Positions 1 to 7,961 of a DNA stretch of 64,000 bases are shown one piece after another. Positions within the stretch are counted from its first letter, which is position 1. Each line of letters opens with the position of its first letter. Position numbers and translations under genes: made by a program. Source of the DNA: an uncultured Acidocella sp. (GTDB lineage: Bacteria > Pseudomonadota > Alphaproteobacteria > Acetobacterales > Acetobacteraceae); the NCBI RefSeq assembly GCF_946222605.1, contig NZ_CAMIIE010000012.1, positions 10,308-74,307 of the forward strand. The letters are read 5' to 3'. Under the pieces are notes generated by a model. That model did no database searches. It had not been told where the DNA came from and saw only the letters and a list, made by a program, of their open reading frames with translations.

Positions 1-1
1 C

Positions 2-724
2 ATCCCCATCACCAGCGCCAGCAACAGCCTGGGCAGCGCCATCGCCGGCGTCACCATTTCCCTCGCCGGCTCCGGCAATGCCAGCGTTTCGGTCAGCTCC
101 TCGCCCACCGCCTTGTCCGGCAGCGTGCTCGATGTCGCCAACAGCCTCAACACCGCCCTGTCCGCGATCAGCGCCGAGACCAAATATGTCGGCACCGCCA
201 GCAGCACCGCCGCCTCCTCCGGTTCCGCGAAATCCGGCGTGCTGCTTGGCAATTTCTCCGCCGCCAATCTGAAAAACCAGCTGATGAACGCGGTCAGCTC
301 GCTGGAATCAAGCGGGCTGAGCGCCGCGGCGATCGGGCTGACCCTGACCAGCGCCGGCACGGTGAGCTTCAGCAGCACCGCCTTCTCCTCAGCCTTCAGC
401 AAAAACCCGTCCGCGGTGCAGACGCTGGTTTCAAAGCTCTATACCAGCCTGGACAATCTCACCACGGGCGCCATCGGCGCCGCCGCCTCCAGCGCCACCG
501 GCGCCAGCAGCATCACCGGCTTCATCAGCGCGCAGACCTCCTCGCTGAACGACGCGATCAATTCGATCCAGCAGCAGATCACCCTGATCAGTAAACAAGC
601 CTCCGCCACCATCACCGAGCTGCAGAAACAATATACGGCCGCCGAAACCTCGGCCAGTTCCGCCAGCGTCACCCAGGCCTATCTCAGCATCTTCCTCGGC
701 AATAATTCTTCGAGCTCGGGCTAA
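2..724 (+). CDS. fliD: Flagellar filament cap FliD (HAP2), C-terminal part
   Basis: The frame is open from the first bases of the window, so the gene begins outside it; about 240 C-terminal residues are present. FliD caps the growing flagellar filament and helps flagellin polymerise. The visible part is rich in Ser, Ala and Thr. It ends with the amphipathic helical stretch typical of FliD (residues like SLNDAINSIQQQITLI and TELQKQYTAAE), then AYLSIFLG and a short Ser-rich tail. The next gene, 3 bp downstream, is fliS-like, the usual FliD neighbour, which supports the call. The 5' end cannot be judged. Confidence 0.88.
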   Translation: MPITSASNSLGSAIAGVTISLAGSGNASVSVSSSPTALSGSVLDVANSLNTALSAISAETKYVGTASSTAASSGSAKSGVLLGNFSAANLKNQLMNAVSSLESSGLSAAAIGLTLTSAGTVSFSSTAFSSAFSKNPSAVQTLVSKLYTSLDNLTTGAIGAAASSATGASSITGFISAQTSSLNDAINSIQQQITLISKQASATITELQKQYTAAETSASSASVTQAYLSIFLGNNSSSSG

Positions 725-727
725 ACC

Positions 728-1120
728 ATGAACGAGTTGAGCATGGATGCAATCAATATCACTTACCGCGCGGCGATGTTTGACGGGCCGCCCGGCATCC
801 ATTGGCTGCGGCCCGGCTGGCGGGCATTGCGCCAATATGGCCGCCGGGCGCGCCTGGCCATCGAGGAAGCCGACCAGCCGACCAAGGCGCTGATGATTGC
901 CCGCGCGGATGAGCTACTGACCCTGCTCAGCGGCGTGCTGGATACGCAGGAGGGCAGCACGCTCGGCCCGGCCTTGATGACCATCTATGCCGCCTTGCGC
1001 TTCACCTTGCTGCGCGCCAATGCGGAAAACAGCCTGGAGGCGCTGCGGGATTTCGACGCCGCCTTGTCCCTGCTCGACAGTGAGATGACCAACCAGCCCG
1101 AAAGCGTGGTGGCCGCATGA
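728..1120 (+). CDS. fliS: Flagellar export chaperone FliS-like protein
   Basis: A 130-residue, mostly helical protein. FliS binds the C-terminal helix of flagellin in the cytoplasm and keeps it from polymerising before export. The conserved feel of the family is visible in the N-terminal Tyr-containing segment (ITYRAAMFDG), the helix with KALMIARADELLTLL, and a C-terminal ALRDFDAALSLLDS. It starts 3 bp after fliD and its stop overlaps the start of the next gene by 4 bp, so it is translationally coupled. The N-terminal part is divergent from enterobacterial FliS, so the call rests partly on length, helical pattern and context. Confidence 0.75.
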   Translation: MNELSMDAINITYRAAMFDGPPGIHWLRPGWRALRQYGRRARLAIEEADQPTKALMIARADELLTLLSGVLDTQEGSTLGPALMTIYAALRFTLLRANAENSLEALRDFDAALSLLDSEMTNQPESVVAA

Positions 1121-1425
1121 CCAGCCGAATCCAATCCTACAGCCCGCAAGGCACGGATGCCGCCGCCAGCCCGCCGGTGCAAACCGCCAAGCCGGAAAGC
1201 GCTGCCGCCACCGCCAGCCCGCAAACGGCGCAGACCGACAGCGTCACCCTCAGCGAAGCCGCACAGACCGGCACCGCCTTGCTCACCGCCGCCCGCACCT
1301 CCAGCGGTATCGACCAGGCCAACGTGACCGCCATCCGCCAGGCGCTGGCCAATGGCACCTATAATGTCTCACCGGAAACACTCGCCCAGGCCATCTCCAC
1401 CGTGCTGAACGAGACCGGCTCGTGA
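1117..1425 (+). CDS. flgM: FlgM-like anti-sigma-28 factor
   Basis: A 102-residue protein with a low-complexity Ala/Thr/Ser/Gln N-terminal half, expected to be disordered. The C-terminal half is helical: TDSVTLSEAAQ, then VTAIRQALANGTYNVSPETLA, the hallmark of FlgM (x-I-R-x-A-L-x-x-G-x-Y-x-V-x-x-x-x-L-A). FlgM holds the flagellar sigma factor FliA until the hook is complete and is then secreted. Its place between fliS and a flgN-like gene fits. The stop overlaps the GTG start of the next gene (GTGA). Confidence 0.82.
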   Translation: MTSRIQSYSPQGTDAAASPPVQTAKPESAAATASPQTAQTDSVTLSEAAQTGTALLTAARTSSGIDQANVTAIRQALANGTYNVSPETLAQAISTVLNETGS

Positions 1426-1895
1426 GTGTCTCGGGGCAATTCCGGCCGGTGGAACTGCCGCCTCTGCTCAGCGAAAAGGCGAGCATCAGCGTCATTCTGC
1501 AAGATGGGCTGGCGCTGGTCGAGGATCTGAGCGCCAAGCTGCAACGGCTGGACCAGCTGATGCTGAGCGGCAAGCCGAACGAAATCTCCCAGGAAGCGGC
1601 GCTGCTGGAGCAGGCGCTGAACCATGCCGCGCCCGCCTTCGCGGATATCGCGACGATGATGGGGCATCTCGGCGCCGCCAATCTCGCCGCCGCCGCCATC
1701 CAGCTGCGCGAGGCCGAGCAGAGCGAGGCCGCCCGCCTGGCCGAGGCGCTGCGCGGCGCGCTGGGGCGCTTCGCCAAACGCTCCGCCGCCGCCAACCGGC
1801 GCGCTCAGCAGCTCAATAAAGGGCTGAGCGCGGCATTGCGCAGCCTGCAGGCCTTGGGCATGGCGGAGGCCGGGCGGCTGATCGCCGAAGCCTGA
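1422..1895 (+). CDS. FlgN-like flagellar export chaperone
   Basis: A 157-residue helical protein with a GTG start overlapping the flgM stop. Long amphipathic helices (LALVEDLSAKLQRLDQLML; EAALLEQALNH; QLREAEQSEAARLAEAL) match the FlgN type, the cytoplasmic chaperone of the hook-filament junction proteins FlgK and FlgL. In many bacteria flgN follows flgM, as here. No catalytic motif is visible. The assignment is from fold pattern, size and operon position rather than strong sequence identity, so another flagellar helical protein remains possible. It is the last gene of the flagellar run and is followed by a composite hairpin repeat. Confidence 0.6.
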   Translation: MSVSGQFRPVELPPLLSEKASISVILQDGLALVEDLSAKLQRLDQLMLSGKPNEISQEAALLEQALNHAAPAFADIATMMGHLGAANLAAAAIQLREAEQSEAARLAEALRGALGRFAKRSAAANRRAQQLNKGLSAALRSLQALGMAEAGRLIAEA

Positions 1896-1907
1896 AAACA
1901 ACATATT

Positions 1908-2046
1908 GAAAAATTTGCAAAGTTTTTGGGGGTGTGGGGAGTTTTTTCAAAAAGTCCCCACGAAGGTTGGGGGTGGTGGCAACGAATGTGCCACCACCCC
2001 CAACCTCTTCGCCGCTTTTTTGTAAAAAAGCGGCACCAAAAAACGT
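1908..2046. repeat. Family-1 composite hairpin element (full form)
   Basis: The edges are imperfect inverted copies of GCAAAAGTTTTTGGGG. Inside are three hairpins. The first (about 1933-1961) has arms GTGGGGA/TCCCCAC around a TTTTTTCAAAAA centre. The second (1965-2005) has a perfect 17-bp stem of GGTTGGGGGTGGTGGCA with a 7-nt loop. The third (about 2011-2034) has arms GCCGC/GCGGC around TTTTTTGTAAAAAA. It lies between convergent genes (flgN-like and rpmE), where it could stop transcription from both sides. Confidence 0.85.
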
Positions 2047-2054
2047 TTGGCATT

Positions 2055-2082
2055 AAAAAAGCCGCCCGTTGGGCGGCTTTTT
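2055..2082 (-). terminator. Intrinsic terminator of rpmE
   Basis: Inverted repeat GCCGCCC...GGGCGGC flanked by A and T runs. Read on the minus strand it is a GC-rich stem followed by a T tract, about 25 bp after the rpmE stop. The symmetric A/T flanks make it potentially bidirectional. Confidence 0.85.
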
Positions 2083-2106
2083 CGTAAGCGCTCCTCGCGA
2101 GTACGC

Positions 2107-2334
2107 TTACGCCTTGCGGGTGCCGATCCCAGCGAAGCGCTTGTTGAACTTCGCGACCTGGCCGCCCGTGTCCATCACGCGCTGCACGCCGGTCCAGGCC
2201 GGGTGGGACTTCGGATCGATGTCCAGACGCAATGTCTCGCCCGCGACGCCCATGCAGGAGCGGGTCTTGTATTCGGTCCCATCGGTCATGATGATGGTGA
2301 CCTCGTGATAGTCCGGATGAATGTTGGCTTTCAC
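2107..2334 (-). CDS. rpmE: 50S ribosomal protein L31
   Basis: A 75-residue protein beginning MKANIHPDYHEV, with TIIMTDGTEYKTRS, HPAWTG and VAKFNKRFAGI as in bacterial L31. It binds the 50S central protuberance and contributes to intersubunit bridges. Only a single Cys (in SCMGVAGE) is present, so the CxxC zinc ribbon of zinc-dependent L31 is absent, as is common in alphaproteobacteria. It is a single gene with its own terminator at 2055-2082 and faces the flagellar cluster. Confidence 0.95.
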   Translation of the reverse strand: MKANIHPDYHEVTIIMTDGTEYKTRSCMGVAGETLRLDIDPKSHPAWTGVQRVMDTGGQVAKFNKRFAGIGTRKA

Positions 2335-2393
2335 CGTGTAAACTCCATACGAAAAAGCCGCCGATCCCGACCGGCAGCGAGGAAGGCCCGGCT

Positions 2394-3314
2394 TTACGCT
2401 GGCACGGCGGCGGATGCAAGGGCCGATCGCGCGAATCTGCCCGCCTGGGCCAGGGCTTCGCGCGCTTCGGGGAGGAAACTCTGGCTGATCTGCCAGACAT
2501 GCGGCAGACCCGGCCAGATTGACAGCTCCACCTCGCCCCCGGCCTGCCGCACCTTCGCCGCCAGGCGGGTGGAATCATCCAGCAAGATCTCGCTATCGGA
2601 GACCTGGACCAGCATCGGCGGCAAGCCGTGCAGATCCCCATAAAGCGGCGAGGCCAGCGGGTTGCGGGCGGAGGCCTTGCCCAGATAATGGCTGGCCGCC
2701 TCCTCGATGCGATGGCCGATCAGCATGGCATCGCGCTTGGCGTTGGTTTTCACCGAGGCGCCGGTGGCGGCCAGATCTGTCCAGGGCGAGAACAGCACCA
2801 GGCCAGCGGGCAGCGCCAGCCCGGCCTCGCGCGCCGCCAGCATCAAGGCCAGCGCCAGCCCGCCCCCGGCCGAGTCCCCCGCCACCATCAGGTGCCGTGC
2901 CCCATGCGCCGCCAGCAGCCCGCGATAGGCGGCCAGCGCATCCTCCACCGCCGCCGGAAACGGATGCTCCGGCGCCAGCCGGTAATCCGGAGCGAAGACC
3001 GAGAAGCCAAGCCGGGCAAAGCCGCCGGTGATCGGCCGGTGCGTGGCCGGTGAGCAGGCAAAATAACCGCCCCCGTGCAGATACAGCATCACCCGCCCGG
3101 CATGGCCCGGCTGGCGCGCCCATTCGCCCGGCACGCCCCCCTCCTGCGCCGCGGTAAAGGCCACCCCCGGCACCGCTTGCGGCGGACGCCGGCTAAAGGC
3201 GGCCCGCGCCTGCTGCGGCGTGAAGGCGCGCGCCAGCTTGCGCTTGACGAAGACGCGCAACAGCGGGTTGACCAGATAAGACTGCCAGCTGGGCATGGTT
3301 TTTGGCTCCGTCAC
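2394..3314 (-). CDS. Alpha/beta-hydrolase, HSL-type (acetyl)esterase
   Basis: 306 residues. The hormone-sensitive-lipase family signature is complete: oxyanion motif HGGG at about residues 80-83, YRLAPEHPFPAA, nucleophile Ser148 in GDSAGG, Asp239 in VSDSEILLDD and His271 in GLPHVW. Such enzymes hydrolyse short-chain esters in the cytoplasm. No signal peptide is evident. The natural substrate cannot be read from the sequence. The gene is transcribed toward rpmE and diverges from the cidA-like gene. Confidence 0.9.
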   Translation of the reverse strand: MTEPKTMPSWQSYLVNPLLRVFVKRKLARAFTPQQARAAFSRRPPQAVPGVAFTAAQEGGVPGEWARQPGHAGRVMLYLHGGGYFACSPATHRPITGGFARLGFSVFAPDYRLAPEHPFPAAVEDALAAYRGLLAAHGARHLMVAGDSAGGGLALALMLAAREAGLALPAGLVLFSPWTDLAATGASVKTNAKRDAMLIGHRIEEAASHYLGKASARNPLASPLYGDLHGLPPMLVQVSDSEILLDDSTRLAAKVRQAGGEVELSIWPGLPHVWQISQSFLPEAREALAQAGRFARSALASAAVPA

Positions 3315-3390
3315 GGTTTAGGCAAGCGGTGGCATCGCATTGCAACATGGCCCTGGCGCGGCCGTCCGCCAAGGCGTTGGGAGAGCTTAA

Positions 3391-3747
3391 ATGGTCAGAG
3401 CACTGACAATACTGGTTTTCTACCAGCTGGTGGGCACCATCATCCAGCAAGGGCTGGGGCTGCCGGTGCCGGGGCCGGTGATCGGGCTGATCCTGGCGCT
3501 GGCCTGGTTTCTGAAATTCGGGCCGCCGAGCGAGGAGCTGCGCCAGACCGCCCAGGGGCTGCTGAAATATCTCGGCCTGCTCTTCGTCCCCGCCGGGGTG
3601 GGCATCGTCAATGAATTCGCGGCCTTGCGGGAAAATGCTTTGGCCATTCTGGTCGCCATCGCCGTCTCCACCACGCTGGGGCTGCTGGTGACCGGGGTTA
3701 CCATGCAATGGTTCCTCACCCGGCGCGAGGCCAAGCCCCATGCATAA
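3391..3747 (+). CDS. CidA/LrgA-family holin-like membrane protein
   Basis: 118 residues with four hydrophobic helices. The family motif is clear: YQLVGTIIQQGLGLPVPGPVIGLILAL, then KYLGLLFVPAGVGIVNEF. CidA/LrgA proteins act with an LrgB partner in the inner membrane and have been linked to control of murein hydrolases and to export of small metabolites. The downstream gene is that partner, overlapping by 8 bp. A GGAGAG ribosome-binding site lies just upstream of the ATG. Confidence 0.9.
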   Translation: MVRALTILVFYQLVGTIIQQGLGLPVPGPVIGLILALAWFLKFGPPSEELRQTAQGLLKYLGLLFVPAGVGIVNEFAALRENALAILVAIAVSTTLGLLVTGVTMQWFLTRREAKPHA

Positions 3748-4474
3748 GCTGCTGCCGCTGCCGTTCTTTCATGTCTGGGTCTATCTGCAGACGCAGCCGC
3801 TGCTCGGCCTGGCCGCCACGCTCTGCGCCTGGGAAGTGGCCGCCCTGCTGGACCAGCGCGCCGGCCACAAGGCCTACAGCAACCCGACCGTGCTGGCGGT
3901 GGCGATGCTGGTGGCTGCCTTGCTGCTCACCGGCACCAGCTACCAGACCTATTTCTCCGGCGCGGTCTATATCCATTTCCTGCTCGGCCCCGCCACCGTG
4001 GCGCTGGCGGTGCCGATGTATGCCAACTGGCCGGCCATCCGCCGCAATTTCGTGCCGATCCTGGTCTCGCTCGGCGCCGGCTCGCTGGTGGCTTCCCTGT
4101 CCGCGATGCTCATCGCCAAGGCGCTGGGGGCGCCGCATGAGGTGGTGATGTCGCTGGGGCCGAAATCCGTGACCACGCCGATCGCGATGGGCGTGGCGCA
4201 GCAGCTGGGCGGGCTGCCCGCCCTTACCGCCGTGTTCGTCATCATCACCGGGCTGTTCGGCACGTTGATCTGCGGGCCGCTCTACAAGGCGGCGCGGGTG
4301 CGGGCGTGGGAGGCGCAGGGTCTGGCGGCGGGGACGGCGGCGCATGGCATCGCCACCGCGCATATGATCCGGCTGAACGAAACCGCCGGCGCTTTTGGCG
4401 GGCTGGCGATCGGGCTGAACGGCATCGTCACCGCGATCATCGTGCCGCTGCTGGTGGCACTGCTGCCGCTTTAG
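3740..4474 (+). CDS. LrgB/CidB-family inner-membrane protein
   Basis: 244 residues, very hydrophobic with several membrane helices. LrgB motifs are visible: FLLGPATVALAVPMY, LGPKSVTTPIAMGVAQQLGG and GTAAHGIATAHMIRLNETAGAFGGLAIGLNGI. It forms a two-gene unit with the CidA-like protein just upstream; the 8-bp overlap indicates translational coupling. No LysR regulator is adjacent. A short family-1 hairpin (4487-4541) follows within 13 bp and probably ends the transcript. Confidence 0.92.
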   Translation: MHKLLPLPFFHVWVYLQTQPLLGLAATLCAWEVAALLDQRAGHKAYSNPTVLAVAMLVAALLLTGTSYQTYFSGAVYIHFLLGPATVALAVPMYANWPAIRRNFVPILVSLGAGSLVASLSAMLIAKALGAPHEVVMSLGPKSVTTPIAMGVAQQLGGLPALTAVFVIITGLFGTLICGPLYKAARVRAWEAQGLAAGTAAHGIATAHMIRLNETAGAFGGLAIGLNGIVTAIIVPLLVALLPL

Positions 4475-4486
4475 CAGGCGAAAGAC

Positions 4487-4541
4487 GTGGGGACTTTTTG
4501 AAAAAAGTCCCCACACCCCCAAAAACGTTTATAAATTTTTT
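4487..4541 (+). repeat. Family-1 hairpin repeat (short form)
   Basis: Perfect inverted repeat with arms GTGGGGAC/GTCCCCAC around a TTTTTGAAAAAA centre (4487-4514), followed by the conserved edge CCCCCAAAAACGTTTATAAA. It lies right after the lrgB-like stop and may act as a terminator before the next co-oriented gene. Confidence 0.85.
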
Positions 4542-4594
4542 GCTTGTACATCGCCGGACTGGTATCGAAACGATTTCGCGCCTAGGTTGCGATC

Positions 4595-5653
4595 ATGCAA
4601 CGGATGCGACGCCTAGATGGTGTGCGCGGCCTGCTGGCGATGTATGTGCTGCTCAGCCACGCCCTGCCGCTGACCACCGCCCCCCTCTGGGCGCAACGCC
4701 TGTTCGCCCATGGCCAGGCGGCGGTGGAGCTGTTCTTCGCCCTCAGCGGGCTGGTGATCGCCGGCGCGCTGGAGCAGCATGGCGGGCGTTTCTGGCCCTT
4801 CATCCAGGTCCGCGCCCGCCGGCTGCTGCCGGTCTATCTCCTGGTGCTGGGCGCCGCGGTCAGCATCGAAGCCCTGGGCGATCCGCTCTCCGCCCTGCCC
4901 TGGACCGGCATGGCGGCGCGCGAGATCGTCTCCCCCGGCCTGCCGCAGCCGCTCTGGGCGCATTTATTGGCGCATCTCACCTTGCTGCACGGGCTGATCC
5001 CCGACAGGCTGCTGCCTTATGGCTGGGTGACCTTGCTCGGCCCGGCCTGGTCACTCTCCACCGAATGGCAGTTCTATCTGTTGATCGGCCTCGCCGCGCC
5101 GAAAAAGCTGGGCGGGCTGGCGGCGCTGCTGCTGGGGGGGACGCTGCTCTATGCGCTGCTGCCGGCACACACCGAATTCTCCCGCGCCTTCCTGCCCGCC
5201 CAGGCCGGCTGGTTCGCGCTCGGGCTGTGCAGCCGCATCTGGCTGCTCTCCGGCCGTGCGGCGCCGTTTCTCGCCTGCCTGGCCGGGCTCTGCCTGCTGG
5301 CGCTGCTGGGCACGCCGGAGCGCGCTTTTACCGCGTTGCTCTGGCTGGCGCTGATGCTGGCGCAGCGACAGCGCTGGGGGGCGCCTTTGGCCAATCGCAG
5401 GCTGCTCTATCTCGGCGCCATCTCCTACCCGCTTTATCTGGTGAACGAGCCCACGGAGCGGCTGCTGGCGCTCTGGCTCGGCCCGGCTCTGGCCGCGCAT
5501 CCGGGCTGGTTCAGCCTCGTTTTCCTGGCGCTGGCGGTGCTGGGCTCCTGCGGCCTCGCGGCGGCGCTGCATCACCTCGTCGAGCTGCCCTTTATGCGAC
5601 GGGATAAGAAAAAATTATTCCCTCTGGTTATTGCCCGCCCGGTCCGGGAATGA
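4595..5653 (+). CDS. Acyltransferase-3 family membrane protein (OafA/YrhL type)
   Basis: 352 residues with about ten hydrophobic segments. The N-terminus reads RRLDGVRGLLAMYVLLSHALPL, the acyltransferase-3 pattern with its catalytic-type His, followed by AAVELFFALSGLVI and RARRLLPVYL. These inner-membrane enzymes transfer acyl groups, often acetyl, to cell-surface polysaccharides or other envelope molecules. The acceptor is unknown. No glycan gene lies next to it; the envelope-glycan genes of this window are about 27 kb away. Confidence 0.88.
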   Translation: MQRMRRLDGVRGLLAMYVLLSHALPLTTAPLWAQRLFAHGQAAVELFFALSGLVIAGALEQHGGRFWPFIQVRARRLLPVYLLVLGAAVSIEALGDPLSALPWTGMAAREIVSPGLPQPLWAHLLAHLTLLHGLIPDRLLPYGWVTLLGPAWSLSTEWQFYLLIGLAAPKKLGGLAALLLGGTLLYALLPAHTEFSRAFLPAQAGWFALGLCSRIWLLSGRAAPFLACLAGLCLLALLGTPERAFTALLWLALMLAQRQRWGAPLANRRLLYLGAISYPLYLVNEPTERLLALWLGPALAAHPGWFSLVFLALAVLGSCGLAAALHHLVELPFMRRDKKKLFPLVIARPVRE

Positions 5654-5665
5654 CAGCATCGGGGC

Positions 5666-6328
5666 ATGGATTTCATCTTCATGCTCACCCGCCACGACCG
5701 CACGGTGCCGGACTGCCTGGCGGTTCTGGACGAAATCGCCCCGCTCGGGCTGCGCCATATCGGCTTCAAGGATATCGGCGCGGATGCGGAGACGCTGCGC
5801 ACCCTGAATGCGCGGATCAAGGCGGCGGGGGCTGTCTCCTATCTCGAAGTCGTCGCCACCAGCCCACAAACCGCGCTGGACTCGGCGCGGATCGGCAAGG
5901 CGATCGGGGTGGACCGGCTGCTGGGCGGCACCGAGGTGGCGGCGACGCTGGCGCTGCTGGCGGGCACCGGCATCGGCTATTACCCCTTCCCCGGCACGCC
6001 CATCGGCCACCCCACCCGGCTCGGCGGCGATGCGGCGCTGGTGGAGGCGCATTGCGCCGATTTCGTCGCCCAGGGCTGCGCCGGGGCGGATCTGCTCGCC
6101 TACCGCGCCACCGAGGCCGATCCGCTCGCTTTGGTGCGCGCCGCGCGGCGCGGGCTGGGGACCAAAAAGCTGATCTGCGCCGGCGGGGTGGACAGCCCCG
6201 CCCGCATCGCGGCCCTGCGCGATGCCGGGGCGGATGGCTTCACCGTCGGCTCCGCCGCCTTTGACGGCGCCTTCGCGCCGGGCGAAACTCTCGCCGGGCA
6301 GTTGCGAGCGATCATGTCATGCGTCTGA
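5666..6328 (+). CDS. Predicted TIM-barrel protein of unknown substrate
   Basis: 220 residues. The ordered beta/alpha pattern (LRHIGFKDIG, VSYLEVVA, GVDRLLGGTEVA, KKLICAGGVDSPARIAALRDAGADGFTVGSAAFDG) looks like a phosphate-binding (beta/alpha)8 barrel, with a GG..S/GSA phosphate-grip region at the C-terminus. It resembles HisA- or aldolase-like barrels in outline only, and I do not recognise the exact family. The stop overlaps the start of the downstream SDR gene by 10 bp, so the two are probably coupled and act on the same small sugar- or acid-phosphate pathway (inference). Confidence 0.65.
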   Translation: MDFIFMLTRHDRTVPDCLAVLDEIAPLGLRHIGFKDIGADAETLRTLNARIKAAGAVSYLEVVATSPQTALDSARIGKAIGVDRLLGGTEVAATLALLAGTGIGYYPFPGTPIGHPTRLGGDAALVEAHCADFVAQGCAGADLLAYRATEADPLALVRAARRGLGTKKLICAGGVDSPARIAALRDAGADGFTVGSAAFDGAFAPGETLAGQLRAIMSCV

Positions 6329-7101
6329 AGGGCAAACGGGTTTTCATCACCGGGGCGGCGGGTGGCATCGGCCGCGCCACGGCGGAAAAATGCGCCGCCG
6401 AGGGGGCGCGGGTGATCTGCGCCGATCTGCACGCAAACACCGCCGAGGCGGTGGCCGCCACGATCCGCGCGGGCGGCGGCGAGGCCTTCGCGGTGGCGGG
6501 CGATCTGACGCAGGAGGAGGCCTGCGCCGCGATGATCGCCCAATCCGTGCGGCATTTCGGCGGGCTGGATGTGATTTTCAACAATGCCGGCATCTGCCGC
6601 ACTGACGATGCCGGGCCGGTGGAGACCACGCTGGAAAGCTGGAACGCCACCCTCGCCGCCAACCTCACTTCGGTTTTTCTCTGCTGCAAGGCGGCGATTC
6701 CGCATCTGCTCGCTTCCGGCAACGGCGTCATCATCAACAACGCCTCCATCGTCGCGCTGGTCGGCTCCGCCTTTCCGCAGATCGCCTACACCGCCGCGAA
6801 AGGCGGCGTGCTGGCGATGACGCGTGAGATCGCCATCATGTATGCAAGGCAGCAGCTGCGCGCCGTCGCCATCTGCCCTGGCCCCACCGCGACGCCTTTG
6901 GTGAAGGCGTTTCTGGCGGATGAAGAGGCCTGGGCGCTGCGCCGGCGCTATATCCCGATGGGCCGCCTCGCCGAGCCCGCCGAGATCGCCAACCTTGTCG
7001 CATTCCTGGCATCCGATGACGCCAGCTTCATTACCGGCTCCGCCTACACGATCGATGGCGGCCTCACCGCCTCCTATGTCATCGATGACTCGCAAATTTG
7101 A
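6319..7101 (+). CDS. Short-chain dehydrogenase/reductase (SDR)
   Basis: 260 residues, classical SDR length. The cofactor motif TGAAGGIG is at about 11-18, NNAG at about 88-91, and the catalytic set Asn115-Ser143-Tyr157-Lys161 (YTAAK) is intact. Asp36 after beta-strand 2 (CADLHA) suggests NAD(H) preference. The C-terminal GSAYTIDGGLTA is typical. Substrate is unknown. It overlaps the TIM-barrel gene, so a shared catabolic step is likely. Confidence 0.92.
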   Translation: MRLKGKRVFITGAAGGIGRATAEKCAAEGARVICADLHANTAEAVAATIRAGGGEAFAVAGDLTQEEACAAMIAQSVRHFGGLDVIFNNAGICRTDDAGPVETTLESWNATLAANLTSVFLCCKAAIPHLLASGNGVIINNASIVALVGSAFPQIAYTAAKGGVLAMTREIAIMYARQQLRAVAICPGPTATPLVKAFLADEEAWALRRRYIPMGRLAEPAEIANLVAFLASDDASFITGSAYTIDGGLTASYVIDDSQI

Positions 7102-7205
7102 AAATAACGAGCTTCTTAAAAGCACCTTCATGACATCGAATATGCTTGCGCGGGCGGCACCGCATGCCGACTCTCAGGGTTCCAAAACCCCGAGGAGACA
7201 CCAGC

Positions 7206-7940
7206 ATGTTCTACCACAGAAAAGAACTCTTCTATCCCGTGAATGTCGGCACGCCGGATCCGCAATTCGGCCAGTTTCTGCTGGAACAATTCGGCGGCGC
7301 CACCGGCGAGCTCACCGCCGCCCTGCAATATTGGGTGCAGTCCTTCCATGTCGAAAATCCGGCGCTGCGCGACATGCTGCAGGATATCGCGCTGGAGGAA
7401 TTCAACCATCTGGAAATGGTCGGCAAGCTGATCACCCAGCACACCGCCAAGCTCGACCAGACCAAGGTCTACGAGGCGCCGCTTTTCAAAATGAAAGGCA
7501 TCGGGCCGCATTTCGTCGACAGCCAGGGCTCGGCCTGGACCGCGACCTACATCAACGAGGGTGGCAACGTGGTGCGCGATCTGCGCGCCAATATCGCGGC
7601 GGAAGGCGGGGCCCGGCAGACCTACGAGGCGCTGCTGAAATGCACCAAGGACAAGGGCACCATCGACGCGCTGACGCATCTGCTCACCCGCGAAATCACC
7701 CACACCAACATGTTCATGAAAGCGCTCGACGCCATCGGCAAACTCGACGATCCGATGTTCGGCAATGTCAAGCCGGACGACACGGTGGATGTGGTGTTCA
7801 ATCTCAGCCAGGGCGAGGAGGGACGCGGCCCCTGGAACGAGGCGCCGTTCGACTATATCGAAAACCCGCAGCCCAAGGGCAAGATTCCCGCCTCCCCGGC
7901 CAATCCGGACGACGAGAAAATCCATCTCGCCGCCGAATAA
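7206..7940 (+). CDS. Manganese catalase
   Basis: 244 residues from the ATG preceded by GAGGAG; an upstream in-frame start at 7146 lacks such a site. Manganese catalases degrade hydrogen peroxide with a di-manganese centre in a four-helix bundle. The expected ligands are visible: Glu35 (GATGELTAALQYW), Glu65 and His68 (LEEFNHLEM), Glu133 (NIAAEGGARQTYE) and His166 (REITHTNMF). The C-terminal ENPQPKGKIPASP extension is typical. It is a non-haem defence against peroxide, complementing msrB and gshB in this window. Confidence 0.95.
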   Translation: MFYHRKELFYPVNVGTPDPQFGQFLLEQFGGATGELTAALQYWVQSFHVENPALRDMLQDIALEEFNHLEMVGKLITQHTAKLDQTKVYEAPLFKMKGIGPHFVDSQGSAWTATYINEGGNVVRDLRANIAAEGGARQTYEALLKCTKDKGTIDALTHLLTREITHTNMFMKALDAIGKLDDPMFGNVKPDDTVDVVFNLSQGEEGRGPWNEAPFDYIENPQPKGKIPASPANPDDEKIHLAAE

Positions 7941-7961
7941 CATCGCCGCGGGCGGGCTGAG

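Noticed and set aside
3716..4522. Minus-strand frame beginning MGVWGLFSKSPHVF, similar to one at 9569-9793
   Set aside because: The shared N-termini arise only because both begin in family-1 hairpin repeats. The remainder is antisense to lrgB or to the flavin reductase and is rich in Arg, His and Gln.
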